NCBI GenBank assembly: GCA_003993805.1
Contig: RSEF01000001.1
Location: forward strand, 184,813,335 to 184,877,334
Direction of reading: 5' to 3'
DNA length: 64,000 bases
DNA from: Himantopus leucocephalus
Lineage: Eukaryota > Chordata > Aves > Charadriiformes > Recurvirostridae
Shown piece after piece: positions 1 to 11,880 of this stretch. The stretch's first letter is position 1, and every line of letters begins with the position of its first letter. Below the pieces are notes generated by a model, which did not search any database, was not told the DNA's origin, and worked only from the letters and a program-made list of their open reading frames with translations. The translations under genes were made by a program, and so were the position numbers.

Positions 1-110
1 ATCGTCTTTGCGGCCCTCCTCTGGGCTCGCTCCAACAGGTCCAAGTCCTTCTCACGCTGGGGGCCCCAGAGCTGGACGCAGGACTCCAGCCGGAGCCTCC
101 CACGCGTAAA
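1..110 (-). mobile_element. CR1 LINE fragment (reverse-transcriptase 3' part)
   Basis: Antisense of the conserved CR1 region encoding the end of the reverse transcriptase. It closely resembles the same stretch of the CR1 at 52.3 kb in this window. It runs off the left edge. If the ADH5 exon call is right, it lies in ADH5 intron 1 in the same orientation as that gene. Confidence 0.85.
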
Positions 111-389
111 TAACGGCAGATTCCTGCCGCACACCCGGTACGGGCAGGAGGGGGGTAGCGGGACGCCAGACCAACCCCTCCGCCCCCACAGCCGCTACCG
201 CCGCACCCTCGCCCTGCAGCGGGCGGGCGGGCCGCAGCAAACCCATCACACCCCCAGGGGCCCGCGGGCTCCGGGGAGCCGCCCAGCACGCCCGGCCACC
301 AGCCCCTCGGCCTCCCCCGTGCAGACACCCTGCAGGCAGACAGACAGACACCCCGGGGAACACCACACCACACCCCACCGCGCCCACCA

Positions 390-850
390 CCTCACCCCGC
401 TGGCCATGGCGCACGGCTACCGCTGCCCCGGCGGAAGGGGACGGCAACCCCCATCCTCCCGCCCTCCGCCGGCGCGCGTGCGTGCCTGTGCGCGCGCGCG
501 CGTTGCCGCCCCCTGGGGGCGGGTGTTGTGGGCGGGGCGGGGCGGGCCGCCGTTAAGGTGAGGGGGCGGTGGTCTCTGTGAGGGAGTTGGTTTCTTCTCT
601 CTTTCGTTCCGCGCTGGGATGGCGGGCGGCCGCAGGGGGTTACCAGCCCCTCAGCAGCGCTCCTCTTCCCGCAGAGCCCGGTGCGGGTGGGGGTCTGGCT
701 GGTTTTGAGGCTCCTGAGGGCTGCACCAACGCCTTACAGCGCCGTGCCGCCGGTCCGGTAGGCGGGTTTACGCTGTTCCGCCTGTGAGGGAGCAGGCCCG
801 CTGTCCCGGGAATAGCGGCCTGATGCTGCCGGCGCCAGGTTATCCAGCTT
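390..850. promoter_or_regulatory. CpG island promoter
   Basis: A strongly GC- and CpG-rich block in an otherwise AT-rich window. It contains overlapping GC boxes (Sp1-type GGGCGG repeats at 531-547) and a GCGCGC run near 492-503. It overlaps the candidate ADH5 first exon on the minus strand, and ADH5 is known as a ubiquitously expressed housekeeping gene with a CpG-island promoter. On the plus strand an AAG|GTGAGG donor-like site at 555-560 could serve a divergent transcript. The promoter call rests on composition only. Confidence 0.75.
396..407 (-). CDS. ADH5: Candidate first coding exon of ADH5 (class III ADH), partial
   Basis: On the minus strand an ATG in good Kozak context (G at -3, G at +4) opens a 12-base coding stretch, Met-Ala-Ser-Gly, followed directly by a GTGAGG donor in phase 0. 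Vertebrate ADH5 begins with a four-codon first exon (Met-Ala-Asn-Glu in human) spliced in phase 0 to the exon starting Val-Ile-Lys-Cys. ADH5 also lies next to the other ADH genes on the same strand and starts in a CpG island. The remaining exons would be left of base 1, so the call rests on start, donor, phase, island and synteny. ADH5 encodes S-(hydroxymethyl)glutathione dehydrogenase / S-nitrosoglutathione reductase. A chance ATG plus donor cannot be excluded. Confidence 0.5.
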
Positions 851-859
851 CTTTCCTGA

Positions 860-1745
860 GGAGTGGGGTGTAATGGAGACCTTCTGCGCGGCTCCCTGTG
901 GGGGGTGTCCGTGGGCCTGCGTTCCCCCCGTGGGGGAGTCCCCCTCTTGCAGCCGGTCTGGAGATAGCTTGGTGCCTCCTGCATCTCACCTGGACACGGG
1001 TGGGAGCTCTCCTCACATCTCCAGTGTGGGTCCTTCCCACCTCAATCTATACTGGGCTGGCTAAACCATAGTGGTGGAGGCTGTACTGGGCAGCCGGGGG
1101 CGGGCAGCCCCTTCCCAGTGTAGGCTGAGGGGTCTGCAGTGAGATGGAAGTTTCATTAGCGACCCCTGAGATCCCATCCAGCAGCCTTTGAAGCAAAGGG
1201 GCTATTGCTACGTGATGGGATCGTTAACCCGCTCACAGTGTTGTTTCATTTCCCGAAGAACCTTCTTTCTCCAGGCGGGATGGGAAGGGCTTCTTGTGCG
1301 ATCTGCGGACCTGGCTGTGTAAGATCAGGTGCTGAGTTCTGCCGTGGGCTGCTGGGATTTTACATGAGAGGTGCTGGTGCTTGAGGAGTTGCAGGGTGTC
1401 ACTAAGTTCCCCCCTCAGTAAGAAATGGAATTTTTATTTTGCAGTAACATGCTAACAAAGCTCAGCAAATACCACAGTTAGACAACAGCACCAGCCTGGG
1501 GAAAAGTAAATGTTAATAACACAACATAAACAACTATAGCAATTAATAAATAACATAAAAATAATATAACCTTTAATAACATATCTAAAATGACAAATTA
1601 AATCTGTAGGCCCAGGAAAGCTGACACCTAGCTGGAAAGCAATTTGGGCAATGACAGTGCTATATAGCTTTCACATATGGGGAAAGGCGTTGAGAAGGAA
1701 TGAAAGGACATGTGATTAAGATGTCTGTCCCATGGCCTTCTTGAG
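860..1745. other. Unannotated stretch right of the CpG island
   Basis: Composition falls from GC-rich to AT-rich across this stretch. I see no coding exon or recognisable repeat. It would be first-intron sequence of the possible plus-strand transcript. Confidence 0.5.
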
Positions 1746-1749
1746 GCTT

Positions 1750-1890
1750 TCATAGAATGGTTTAGGTTGGAAGGGACCTTGAAGATCATCTAGTTCCAAC
1801 CCCCTTGCCATGGGCAAGGACACCTTCCACTAGACCAGGTTGCTTAAAGGCCCATCCAACCTGGCCTTGAACACTTCCCATTAGTTACTT
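1750..1890 (-). mobile_element. CR1 LINE 3'-end fragment
   Basis: Starts with the antisense form of the CR1 3' terminus (catagaatgg...ggttggaagggacc) and continues through the usual 3' UTR (caaggacaccttccactag...). It is a short 5'-truncated copy with its 3' end at the lower coordinate. Confidence 0.92.
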
Positions 1891-2219
1891 CAGTTTGTAT
1901 TCACTAGCTACCACTAAAGCCTTGTTGTTGAAATCAAAGCAGGCCTTGTCCATTTCCTTGGTTAAATTCAGCTCTGCCAGCCTCTCCTGTGAATTTCATG
2001 CCCTTGCTCATCCCTGTTTTGTCAGTGCTTCCAAAAAGGCTCAAAACATTTTATGTTTAGCTAAACTCCGCACATGCTCAGCTTATGTTAGTATCTGACA
2101 TTCTGGAAACTGCAGGTAATGATTCTGGTAGACAAAAGCATAAATATATAAATCATAACTCCATTGTCCAATTTCAGAGATTAAAGTGGTTGTTTTTTTA
2201 ATTTTTCCTTCCATTGCAG

Positions 2220-2273
2220 TTTTGTGATGCTGTCTCCAGTGTTGCTGTGTACTATTGGAAGCTCCTGGACATG
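2220..2273 (+). other. Orphan exon-like segment, 54 bp, phase 0
   Basis: A pyrimidine-rich tract ending TTGCAG precedes it and ATG|GTAAGT follows it, so both splice sites are close to consensus. The segment is 18 codons, open in two of three frames; one reads Phe-Cys-Asp-Ala-Val-Ser-Ser-Val-Ala-Val-Tyr-Tyr-Trp-Lys-Leu-Leu-Asp-Met. It lies 1.4-1.8 kb right of the CpG island and could be an exon of a divergent transcript, coding or not. I do not recognise the peptide, and a chance pair of splice signals remains possible. Confidence 0.35.
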
Positions 2274-2279
2274 GTAAGT

Positions 2280-5200
2280 GGTTTTGCAGCTTACTTTCTA
2301 TTCTCAGTACCAGGCAAGTAAATCACTTTACAACACTGTGCTCTTGACAGAACTGTCTACGCTTTGTCATGCGTGTTTCAGGTTTGTATAGGAAAATTGT
2401 GTAGATGATGGCTCCCAGTGCTACTGTGGTTCTTACAGCGGGTTGGCTTTGGTGTTGTTCTAGCAGGCGTTACGTGCTAATCAGAAGCATCAGTTTGGAT
2501 TGAGAAAAGAAGAGGGATTGGAAGCACAGTGAGCATGTGGGAGAGAGGCCTGGCAATTGTGTTTTTGCTTGGAGGATGTTCTCTGTTCCATGTGGTAAAA
2601 GCCCAAAACAACTAGGGATCTGCATTACTTCCGCCCGCCCCCACCCCCCTTTTTTTTTTTTCAAATTGTACTATTGTGTCCATCCTGGAGGCATTAGTTT
2701 TTAGTGAGGGTTTTCAGTACCTTAGTTTGACTTTGAATTACAAGAAGATGCAGAGCAAGAAGTCACTTGCAAGCTTGGCAGCTAGTATATGCTGAAAGAA
2801 GCCAGGATGCTCATCCTGTGGCAGTCTGAGTGCCAATCGCAGAAGCTGGCCATATGCCAGAGTCCGAACTAGGAGGTGATGTTTAGGTGCTGTAACTGCT
2901 GGCTGCAGCCTCACACACTGGTGAACAGATTGGCGAGGCATAGAGGGGCTGGAGGGGACTGACATGCCTACCCATAGGTGAAACTGAAATGCATTCTAGC
3001 AAACATCGCCTGGTGTCTTTTCCCCAAACAGAAATGGTGCTAGATTGACCCAGAGGTAATTTTTCCCCTGTTAATACCATTTCCCAAATAAATCCAGTGT
3101 AATTTAAATAGTTTTGATAGATATATTTCATACCAACAGCTCCATTAAACCTGAGATAAGCTGTGCACAGGTTCCAGCTGTGCATGCTTGAGTTTAGCAG
3201 TCTTTTTGTGGTGCTTTCCTCTCAAAACCATCCCTTTGAATTCTGATTTAAGCTTTCCTACATTTTCCTATGAAATACTAGAGTGTAGTACTTGGGTAGC
3301 ATTAAAAAAAATAGAAATTCTTGTCATTCTTCAAATCAGCATCAATTTATTTTTGTGAGGTACAAATATAGCTGGTTGAAAAATGGAAACATTTCAAAAA
3401 TCAAAATTGTTCTCATTTAAAATGTTCAAAGCTGGTTGGTGTTTCTTTGGATAATTCTTAGTTAATTAAAATACTCTGGTTTTGTAAATAGAAATATAAA
3501 TTACAAATATTATCCAGTATTTCAATAAATGGTTGGTTCCAACGGAAAAACTTTAGGAATAATTTCACTAATTAATCTGAGTATTCACTAATTAATCCTA
3601 ATATAATACTAAAATACACTAAAGTAAAACAACTTTTCAAAACAAAGGCCCATGTTAATTAAATGTCTTCAAAATAAATATGAAAGTGACCATGACAGTT
3701 TTGCAGCAGAGACACATGAGGCTGGGATACTGAAATATTGTAATATTTTAGATATGGAAATAATTCATTTGGGGAGTTTTGTGATTAAATATTCTCAGGT
3801 ATTTGATTTCATTGAAAATCAAAACACAAAAAGCTGATCTTTTATGTGCTGATTCTAATATGTTAATATTAAACTAACTATGCAAGGGAAATTTTAAAGA
3901 TAAAAGTGGGGGAAGGGCTATGCTGGCACTTGACAGCATTTTCTTCTGATATGTATAAATGTCTTTGCTAATCTTTCAAACGTAATTATTTGGTCAGCTG
4001 TGAAACTAGTGATGTTTTAGGAACCAAGCAGTATTTGAGGAGCTCTCTAATTATCACCACCAGGTGGCACTGCTATAACGACAGAACTCGTCGCTACGCA
4101 GAGGTGCTTACACAATTTTTCACGTAGCAACAGTTCAAAATAATTGGTAAAGTGCAAGTTACAATTGTCTGAAGACAGAGTTATTTTCTAGCAATTAAAT
4201 TTTGTTTCATCTAGGTTTAGTTTTTTTCAAAAATGAAAAATGATGTTTCTGTTAAATTAGCAAAACTTTGAAGTAATACATGATGGTACAGATGTGGTTT
4301 GCTTCTAACATAGCAGTGTGGTAGAGTTTATTTCCCAATCCTGCACAAATCTATTTACGTTTTTATATTTATTACAGAGTTACTCGGCTAATTGATTACA
4401 TTTTTGAGACTTGTCACTAGTATAAAATTAAGGCTGTGCAGGCGCACATCCAGTATTAGGGAAACATTGTTCATTGGGAGGAACTTCTTGTAATGTCTTG
4501 GTAGGGAAGTGCTAGAACACAGTTAAAACATTTAAGGAGTTATTTTGGTGTTACCTCATTACCTACAGTCTTATTGTTTTATGCTTAAAAAGTAGTTAAG
4601 AGAATTATAGGTAACTTTTCTATCACGGCAAAGTGAGTTCTATGTGCAGAAGTTACTGTAAATTGGCAGACAAGATGTTAACCTTTGATATCTCATTTGT
4701 GTGTTTGTAATGTGCTGTGTAATTGCTGATTGTGCTGAGGGGGTTCCAGGAGTTCAAAGGGCTATGGACTGGGATAAGAGTTGCTCAAAAGAGGTCAAAA
4801 GGCATTTTAGTGTTTGAGTCCAACGGTCAGCACTCAGAGAAAGGTCTGTTTAGCAGAGTTACCTGCTCACAGTGGCAATCCTGTTCTCTGGTGAAAATTT
4901 TGCACAGTTGTGCTGTAATATTCTGTGGGACTTGGTGCTGGAAATATATTAAAAGTACAACAGCATTTGCAAAAATGAAATCACATCCATGTATGTGTGT
5001 ATAAATGTTACATAATAAGAAAGTTATCTACTCTTTTATATAATATGCTTCAAATAATATAGCGCTAGCTACTGTCCCTTACTACCTTTCAATGCTAAAC
5101 ATTCCATATTTGTGAGCTGCACTTTCTTAAATACATGTTAATGCTTAATACGTATTTATTAAATATTAAATATTCAATCAATTTGTTAAATAATGAGACC

Positions 5201-7610
5201 AGGCAAAGATAAGGCTTACGTTCAAGTGAGAGTCTTCAAAAATTTGAGATCAATCCTTAGAAAATGAGGACAGTTCAATTACTGCAACAAAGAAAATCAG
5301 CCACATGAAAGTTTGTTTTAAACTTAAGAAAAAAGCCCAACCCACAAACATAAAACATTGGTATATGGAACTTGGATATATAAAGTATTCACTTACTGTC
5401 TTCAGGCATTCCTGTTCCATTAGGTCTTCAGGCAATCCTATAGCTGTGGGCTGTTCATCAGCTTAGTAGCATTGCTCTCCTTTGGTAGGCTGTGAAAGTG
5501 ATGGTTTGATGGGCTCAGTAGCTGTTTTGTGTCTCTGTAGAAACTGTCCTCATGCTGAAGAGAAATTTGGGGAACTTTTCTTCCCTTGTTCTTTGCTAAA
5601 TTGTGCTTGACACTGACAAAGTGAAACTGCAGGAGAATATGACAAACACATTTGTGCAGACAAAGTATTTTCAAACATCCTTCAGTAAAGAGACCTCTGT
5701 GACCTGTTAAATGATTCTTCCACCCCATGTTTCTTGTGTCTGCTCCAGTCCTATGTATTTTTTGTTATATAAGCTGAAATGTTATTTCTCTATCCTGTCA
5801 GATTATGATGGTTATATAGTTCAGCAGTGAAGCTTTTCCAGCAAGGCAGAAGTTTGCTCGAAGTTACTGCAGTCAACTGGGGTGTAGATGTACAAAGCCC
5901 TAGGTTCTGTAGGCTAACTCCTCTTGAAACTCTCTTATTGTTGCTTACATGCATCAGTTTGAAAGTGGAATACAGACTTAGGTGTGCGTTCACTTTCCTC
6001 ATAAAGACTCAGCACTGGGTACCGAAAGCTGTGGAAATACATAGCCTCATTGACTGCATGTTAATTTTCCTTTTTAGATATGAATTAGTGGTGGGAATGA
6101 GGTTTTAGTGGACCATTTGAAGGCACATCTTTTTTTTTTTCTTTTTTCTTTTTAAATGCATCCAAGATGATAGCCTCATAAGATAGGACAACAAAATATT
6201 CAGCTTCTATGATTAAAATGTGCCTCCTGAACAATATAAGGTAGATTTGATTTCTTGATAACTTACCTCTTTCCTGCAATCATAAGGTCAAAAGCATCAC
6301 TGATTTTTGTCAAATGGCCATGTATATGACACCAAGGCATGCAAATAAAATTTCTTTGTCATATAGTCAGACACCAGCTTTAGTACACTCTCCACACTCT
6401 TCCAGGCTGCAACAAAATCCATAAAACCAAGTCCTGTTAACAGTGAACAAATTGAATTTAATTAATAAATCAGGTTATAAGAAAAAACAGTTTGGTCCAC
6501 GATTAAACACCTGCCTTATTTTATGCTTGGTTCCCTACTTTAATTTTCAAGCCAGTGGTCGCATTTTCTTTTCTGATGCTTTTCTTGCTTTATCAGCCAC
6601 ATACATATTTCACAAAACCTATTATTTTAAATCTGATTGATGAATGTTTCATGAGTACAGAAACTCATTTAATTAGGGAACAAAGGGTTTTTTGGGATGT
6701 TGCTTTTGAATGCAAGTATCTAAACTCCATGTATGTCCTGTTTCGGAGCTGAACTTAAGTCAGTGATAGTTTGTGGCAGTACTGTGCCAAACAAAACATT
6801 TAGTCTAAACCCCTCAAAAATGCAAAAGAAATTACAATACATTAACCAAATTTCTGAAAATTGCTACTGCAGGCATTAGTATAATGCTGTAACAAGACTA
6901 AGTTCTATTGTGTTGTTGATAAACTATTATTATTGTTATTATTTCCTTCCGAGCAGAGAAAAGGCCACTTTTGCTGCAAGTTAGGTGCCAGTTACAGTTT
7001 TTTCTGTTTCAACTGAGTTTCTCAGTAAGATTTCACCTGAGAAATTCAGACTACATCATAGTAACTCAGGTCTCTCTTATCACAGTTTTTTTTTAATAAT
7101 CTACGGATTTACAAAAATCTCCATGATTTCTTTAAGAATTAATGTTTGAGACATACATACCCTGGAAGCCTTCAAGAAACTTACTTAAGTCCACATAAAA
7201 GCTTTAGCACTGGTTCAGTAAAAAAACACACATGTAACATAATGGAAAGATAAATTTTGGATGTGAAAGCGAAAACACATTATCATCTGCTTATCACAAA
7301 GTATACATGGATAAAGTATATAAATATAAGCCTCAGTGCTTAGTTGCTAAAGGGTATGAATTCTTGCTCAAAGCAAGAAAAGGAAGTACAGAGATTTGAA
7401 TAGCAAAGTACTGGCTGATAAGAGATGCCATTAATACTATTCTGGTGATAAAAAGAGAAGATGATAAAAATTATATGCATTTCTATTGAAACACATCTGT
7501 TTACTAAAACAGATATTCTGATGTACAACAGAAGACTTTCTCTGTCTGCATTAGCATGCAAAGCCCAAAGGATCTGAAGAAAGCCAAACCAAAAATAAGT
7601 ACATTCCTAT
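2280..7610. other. Intergenic AT-rich sequence
   Basis: Mostly AT-rich unique-looking sequence. Open frames are short and lack splice context. The one site I can name is a CTCF-like motif at 4057-4070. A short pyrimidine run lies near 6130-6152. Confidence 0.5.
4057..4070 (+). promoter_or_regulatory. Candidate CTCF binding site
   Basis: CCACCAGGTGGCAC agrees with the 14-base CTCF core (CCASYAGRKGGCRS type) at essentially every constrained position. It lies between the ADH5-type CpG island and the ADH6-like gene, where an insulator or loop anchor would be plausible. Motif evidence only. Confidence 0.5.
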
Positions 7611-7615
7611 AATTC

Positions 7616-8206
7616 TGTTGTGGTTTAACCCCAGCTGGCAACTAAGCACCACACAGCCACTCGCTCACTCTCCTCCGCTGGGACTGGGGAGAGAATCAGA
7701 ATGGTAAAAGTGAGAAACCTCATGGGTTGAGGTAAAGGCAGTTTAATAAGTAAAACAAAAGCTGCACACATAAGCAAGGCAAACCAAGGAATTCATTCAC
7801 TGCTTACCAGCAGGCAGGTGTTCAGCCATCCCCAGGAAAGTAGGGCTTCATCATGCCTAATGGTTACTTGGGAAGACAAAATGCCATAACTCTGAATATC
7901 CCCCGCTTCCTTCTTCTTCCCCCAGCTTTATATACTGAGCATGACGTCATATGGTATGGAGTATCCCTTTGGTCAGTTGGGGTCAGCTGTCCTGGCTGTG
8001 TCTCCTCGCAACTTCTTGTGCACCCCCAGCTGGCTCGCTGGCTGGGTGGTGTGAGGAGCAGAAAAGGCCTTGACTCTGTGTGAGCACTGCTCAGCAGTAA
8101 CTAAAACATCCCTGTGTTATCAACACTTTCCAGCACAAATCCAAAATACAGCCCCATACCAGCTACTACGAAGAAAATTAACTCTACCTCAGCCAAAACC
8201 AGCACA
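7616..8206 (+). mobile_element. Solo LTR of an endogenous retrovirus
   Basis: The element begins TGTTGTGGTTTAACCCC and ends AGCACA, giving TG...CA termini about 591 bp apart. It is flanked by a perfect 5-bp direct repeat, AATTC (7611-7615 and 8207-8211), which is a target-site duplication. A TATA-like TTTATATAC (7928-7935) and a CRE-type TGACGTCA (7942-7949) mark the plus strand as its transcription direction. No internal retroviral sequence adjoins it, so it is a recombined solo LTR. A 5-bp duplication fits ERVL/class III-like elements. This LTR start is a familiar dispersed repeat in birds. Confidence 0.88.
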
Positions 8207-8211
8207 AATTC

Positions 8212-9440
8212 TTACCAAAATTAAAACAAAGAGAGACCCTTCCTGCATTTATTAAACCCTATAGAGCAGAAAATCTCTCAGCAGGTTTATTACAAAGGAT
8301 GTTTTCAAGAGATAACCAGCCTTTATTGCAAAAGTTTAATTATGTTCAAAGCAAATTTGTGCTGTGTTTGTTCCGGAATATGGCTCCCATCTTGATTTGT
8401 GCAAACTTTGGGTAGTATGACTTGGGTAATACTATCAGTTTAGTATTGGCATAAAGCTACTAGTAATGTTGGTACTGCAAGTATTTTAGTATAGCTAAGT
8501 AAGTTGTTGAGTGATTGCTCTTAATGCTTTTCTTTTTAGTTCTGTTCCTTATGAAGCATTGCTTGTATGGGAAGGTGCCTGGGTGATCTCAGTTAGAACA
8601 ACTGCCACCTCTGGAGAAAGCCATTTGCGTTAGAAGTGTTAGTGCAAACGGCTTATTCACAGCTATAAAACTTCAGTGGTTGTTGATGGAAGAGTTGCTT
8701 TTGCTGATTATCTAGCTGGTTGCTAGGCTTCTCTTTACTTTAGGCTTTAATGACGCAGCAAACAGAAGGAAGGAAAGGAAATGAGGAGAAGTAAGTATGT
8801 GCTTAGTATATTTCCATTCTGAACTCACAGGAACCAGCAAAGATCTTCACTGTGACATACGTGCCCCAGAGATGTGTCATCCTGTATAGCTGTTTAGGCA
8901 GGATAGGACCAATGGAGCAGTGCCTGAAACAGCAGCAGTTCTATGAGTGTTGTGCACCAAATGATGTACCTGAGGGGCTGGATAGATTTCATATATGAAA
9001 TGCTCTATTTGAATCTAAGATGCAATTGCAATAAATCTGAGTCTATTCCTTTGCTGCTGTGGAGACTGTATCATGTAGACCTTATCATAAGCCTGTCATG
9101 TTCTGTATTAAAAATTAGGGGCGGTTACTGCCATTAAGATTATTTATGATAGTTTGAGCTGATTAGTCATTTTTTAATTTCTAGGCTACTTTTCCCCACT
9201 TGTTCCTGTGCAAACAATGCCAGTTAATAGTAACAGTATGGCTAAGACTAGAATCTGGCATTACAGGAAAAGAATAATGCTTCAGTAAAATGTTGTGGTT
9301 CATAGTTTTTCCGGAGTAATTGAAAAATGTACTTGCAGTGTGAGTTTCTATTTGTCTCCCTTGGATTCACTTCAAATACTTGATGCCAAAGTCTCTAAAC
9401 AAAAACTAAAGTGAAGTTACTATTTCTTAGGTTTGAAAAG
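8212..9440. other. Intergenic sequence, no feature recognised
   Basis: AT-rich, with no splice-flanked open frame and no repeat I can name. Confidence 0.4.
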
Positions 9441-9459
9441 ACATGCTGTCCTTTGTCTT

Positions 9460-10035
9460 GTTCAACAAGAGGAAGTGCTAAGTCCTGCACCTGGGAAGGA
9501 AAAACCCTATGCGCCAGTACATGCTGGGGGCCACCCAGCTGGAAAGTGTCTCTGTAGAAAAAGACCTGGCGGTCCTGGTGGACACCAAGTCAAACATGAG
9601 CCAGCACTGTGTCCTTGTGGCAAAGGTGGCTAATGGTGTACTGGGCTGCATTAGACAAAGTATTGCCAGCACGTCAAGGGAGGTGATCATTCCCCTCTGT
9701 TCAGCACTGGTGAGGCCACAGCTTGAGTTCTGGGTCCAGTTCTGGGCTCCCCAGTACAAGAGGGACATGGACATAATTGAGAGAGTCCAGCAAAGTGCCA
9801 CGAAGATGATTAGCAGCCTGGAGCCTCTCTGCTATGGGGAAAGGCTAAGAGAGCTGGGACTGTTCAGCCTCGAGAAGAGAAGGCTCAGGGGGATCTCATC
9901 CATGTGTACAAATAGCTGGAGGGAGGGTGCAAAGAGAACAGAGCCAGGCTGTTTTCAGTGATGCCCGGTGATAAGACCAGAGGCAATGGGCACAAACTGA
10001 AACACAGTTGAGTCCGTATGAATGTGATATGATTA
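9460..10035 (+). mobile_element. CR1 LINE fragment (RT C-terminal part)
   Basis: Encodes a broken CR1 reverse-transcriptase C-terminal region. The frame open at 9509-9961 carries the typical run (kDLaVLVD, CirqSiAStsREViiPL, RPQLEfwvQFWAPqYKrDmd, [20 protein letters not shown]). The upstream part (tgcacctgggaag) is in a different frame. The 3' UTR and terminal repeat are missing, so it is internally disrupted and 3'-truncated. Confidence 0.92.
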
Positions 10036-10039
10036 AAGC

Positions 10040-11815
10040 TGTATCAGCAGTCCTGTCAGGAGCTACAACATGAGCCTCCATGCGCAGTATAGGTAATTTT
10101 GATATAATTTCATTAGTCTGTAGACTCGTGCTTAGGACACCCAACTCTACAGCTGATTCACGTCTTTCATGCCTGTTATCGTGTCAGTTCACTCACCAGA
10201 TTTGGTGAAGTAAAGATATGGTTCTTCTCCAGGATTAGTTGCATTCATGTGCTTTGCAATCTTCACTCTGCTTTGAAAGTGGACTGACGTTTAAGTGCTT
10301 AGCTGAAAACAAAAATATTCTTAAGCTGTTCAGGCAGACCCACTTTACAAAGCTTTTGAGCCTTACCTTAGTTGGTTTTGATTACCATTCAATTTTCTAC
10401 GTTGTGTAAGAGTTGGACAGCAATTCCAGAGGACAAATGCTGTATGGCTGATATCCCATATGGTTGCTAGTGTTTAAAGTTTAAAACAATAAATTTTAGA
10501 AATACTGTGACAGATAATGAAATCATTCAACTGCTTCCTAGATAACATTCCATACATATGGCTTATGTTTTCATCCCACACATAAGGACATAAATGTGAA
10601 CAGTGCTACGCGTACTAGTATTTCATGCCTCTTAGAACGTGTCCAGTCTGCTGTTGAGATTATAGCCTACAAAATGGTTGTAAAAAGGTGTTTCAAATGT
10701 GTAATATTATTTATCCTTAAAACATCTGTGTGATGCTCTCCTTCATCAAACTTGCAAACCCAACATTGATGTGAAGACAACATAGATTTCAGAATTGCTG
10801 ACTGCCCTGCTTGCAGTTGTGAAGTGCCATGGGTAGCTGGCATCTCTGCAAAACATTTGAAATGTATGTGAATATGGGGGGGAGTTGATACCAAGATCCT
10901 GTTGCTGTGCAGCTTTGTGTATACTTTAAAAAAGGAGGATATTTTTTTTTCTTATCCAATTAATAGAGGGAAAATAAAATCAAACTTGTATTTCAGTAGG
11001 CATGGATTTAATGATTAACTTTTTAGTTACAGATGCCATGTATCTGCATTCAACAGTATTTCATATCTGGACTTGCTATATGTGTTCACATATCAGACAA
11101 GTTTTAATAACTGATCTGTTAGGTCAGATGTTTGTACAGATAGGCACAGGCCTCAAGGTCTTTGTCTTCATCTCAGTAGTCAGTGTTCTGGCCCCCTTTG
11201 TGTATTATGTTTGTTTCTTGTCTGTATCCAAGTGGTGGGAAAATGGAAGAATATTTGACAGAAATCACTTTGTGGAATAGACTCTGAAATGCACTTATGA
11301 GGGCTAAGTACAAATCTTATCTTTTCCCCTGCCTGCAGTAGTTCAAACCCTTCAATAATTTTTAATTAAAAGACAAAGGCAGATATTAATGCCTTTATTA
11401 ATGCTTCAGTGTTAAATTTTTGTCTTCAGTGTAACTGGGCACCAGTTTCGGAGACAATCTTTGCGTATCTACTATGAAGAACAAACTAGGTCATATCCTA
11501 GCAGGTACACTTTGCACTTGTTAGCAAGGTTGATAATTCACTATTTTTTAAGGTGCCCTGTTGCTTGACTTTCCATTAGGACAAAAATATTGTATACATC
11601 ATACAAAATTGAAGGGGAAGGACGCAAATGACATATGGAGAGTTAGATCCACCCTGACATAATATACATTGAAGAGATAAAACAAAAATATTGATAAAGG
11701 TCTGTTGAACATGTACAATTGATTCTATTCACCCTCGCAGAGGAGAATGGCTGAGGGAAAAAAATGTGTTAAAACAGAGAATAGGTATCTTACAGCAATT
11801 GCTAATTTTGAGTTC
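10040..11815. other. Intergenic sequence, no feature recognised
   Basis: AT-rich. The frame at 11002-11280 is open for 92 codons but has no recognisable domain or splice context. Confidence 0.4.
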
Positions 11816-11821
11816 ATTTTA

Positions 11822-11880
11822 TCATAGAATCCTAGAATAGCTCAAGTTGGAAGGGACCCGTGAGGATCATATCCTTGCAT
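11822..11880 (-). mobile_element. CR1 LINE 3'-terminal scrap
   Basis: Antisense CR1 3' terminus (tcatagaatcctagaat...caagttggaagggaccc). Only about 60 bases are recognisable. Confidence 0.8.
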
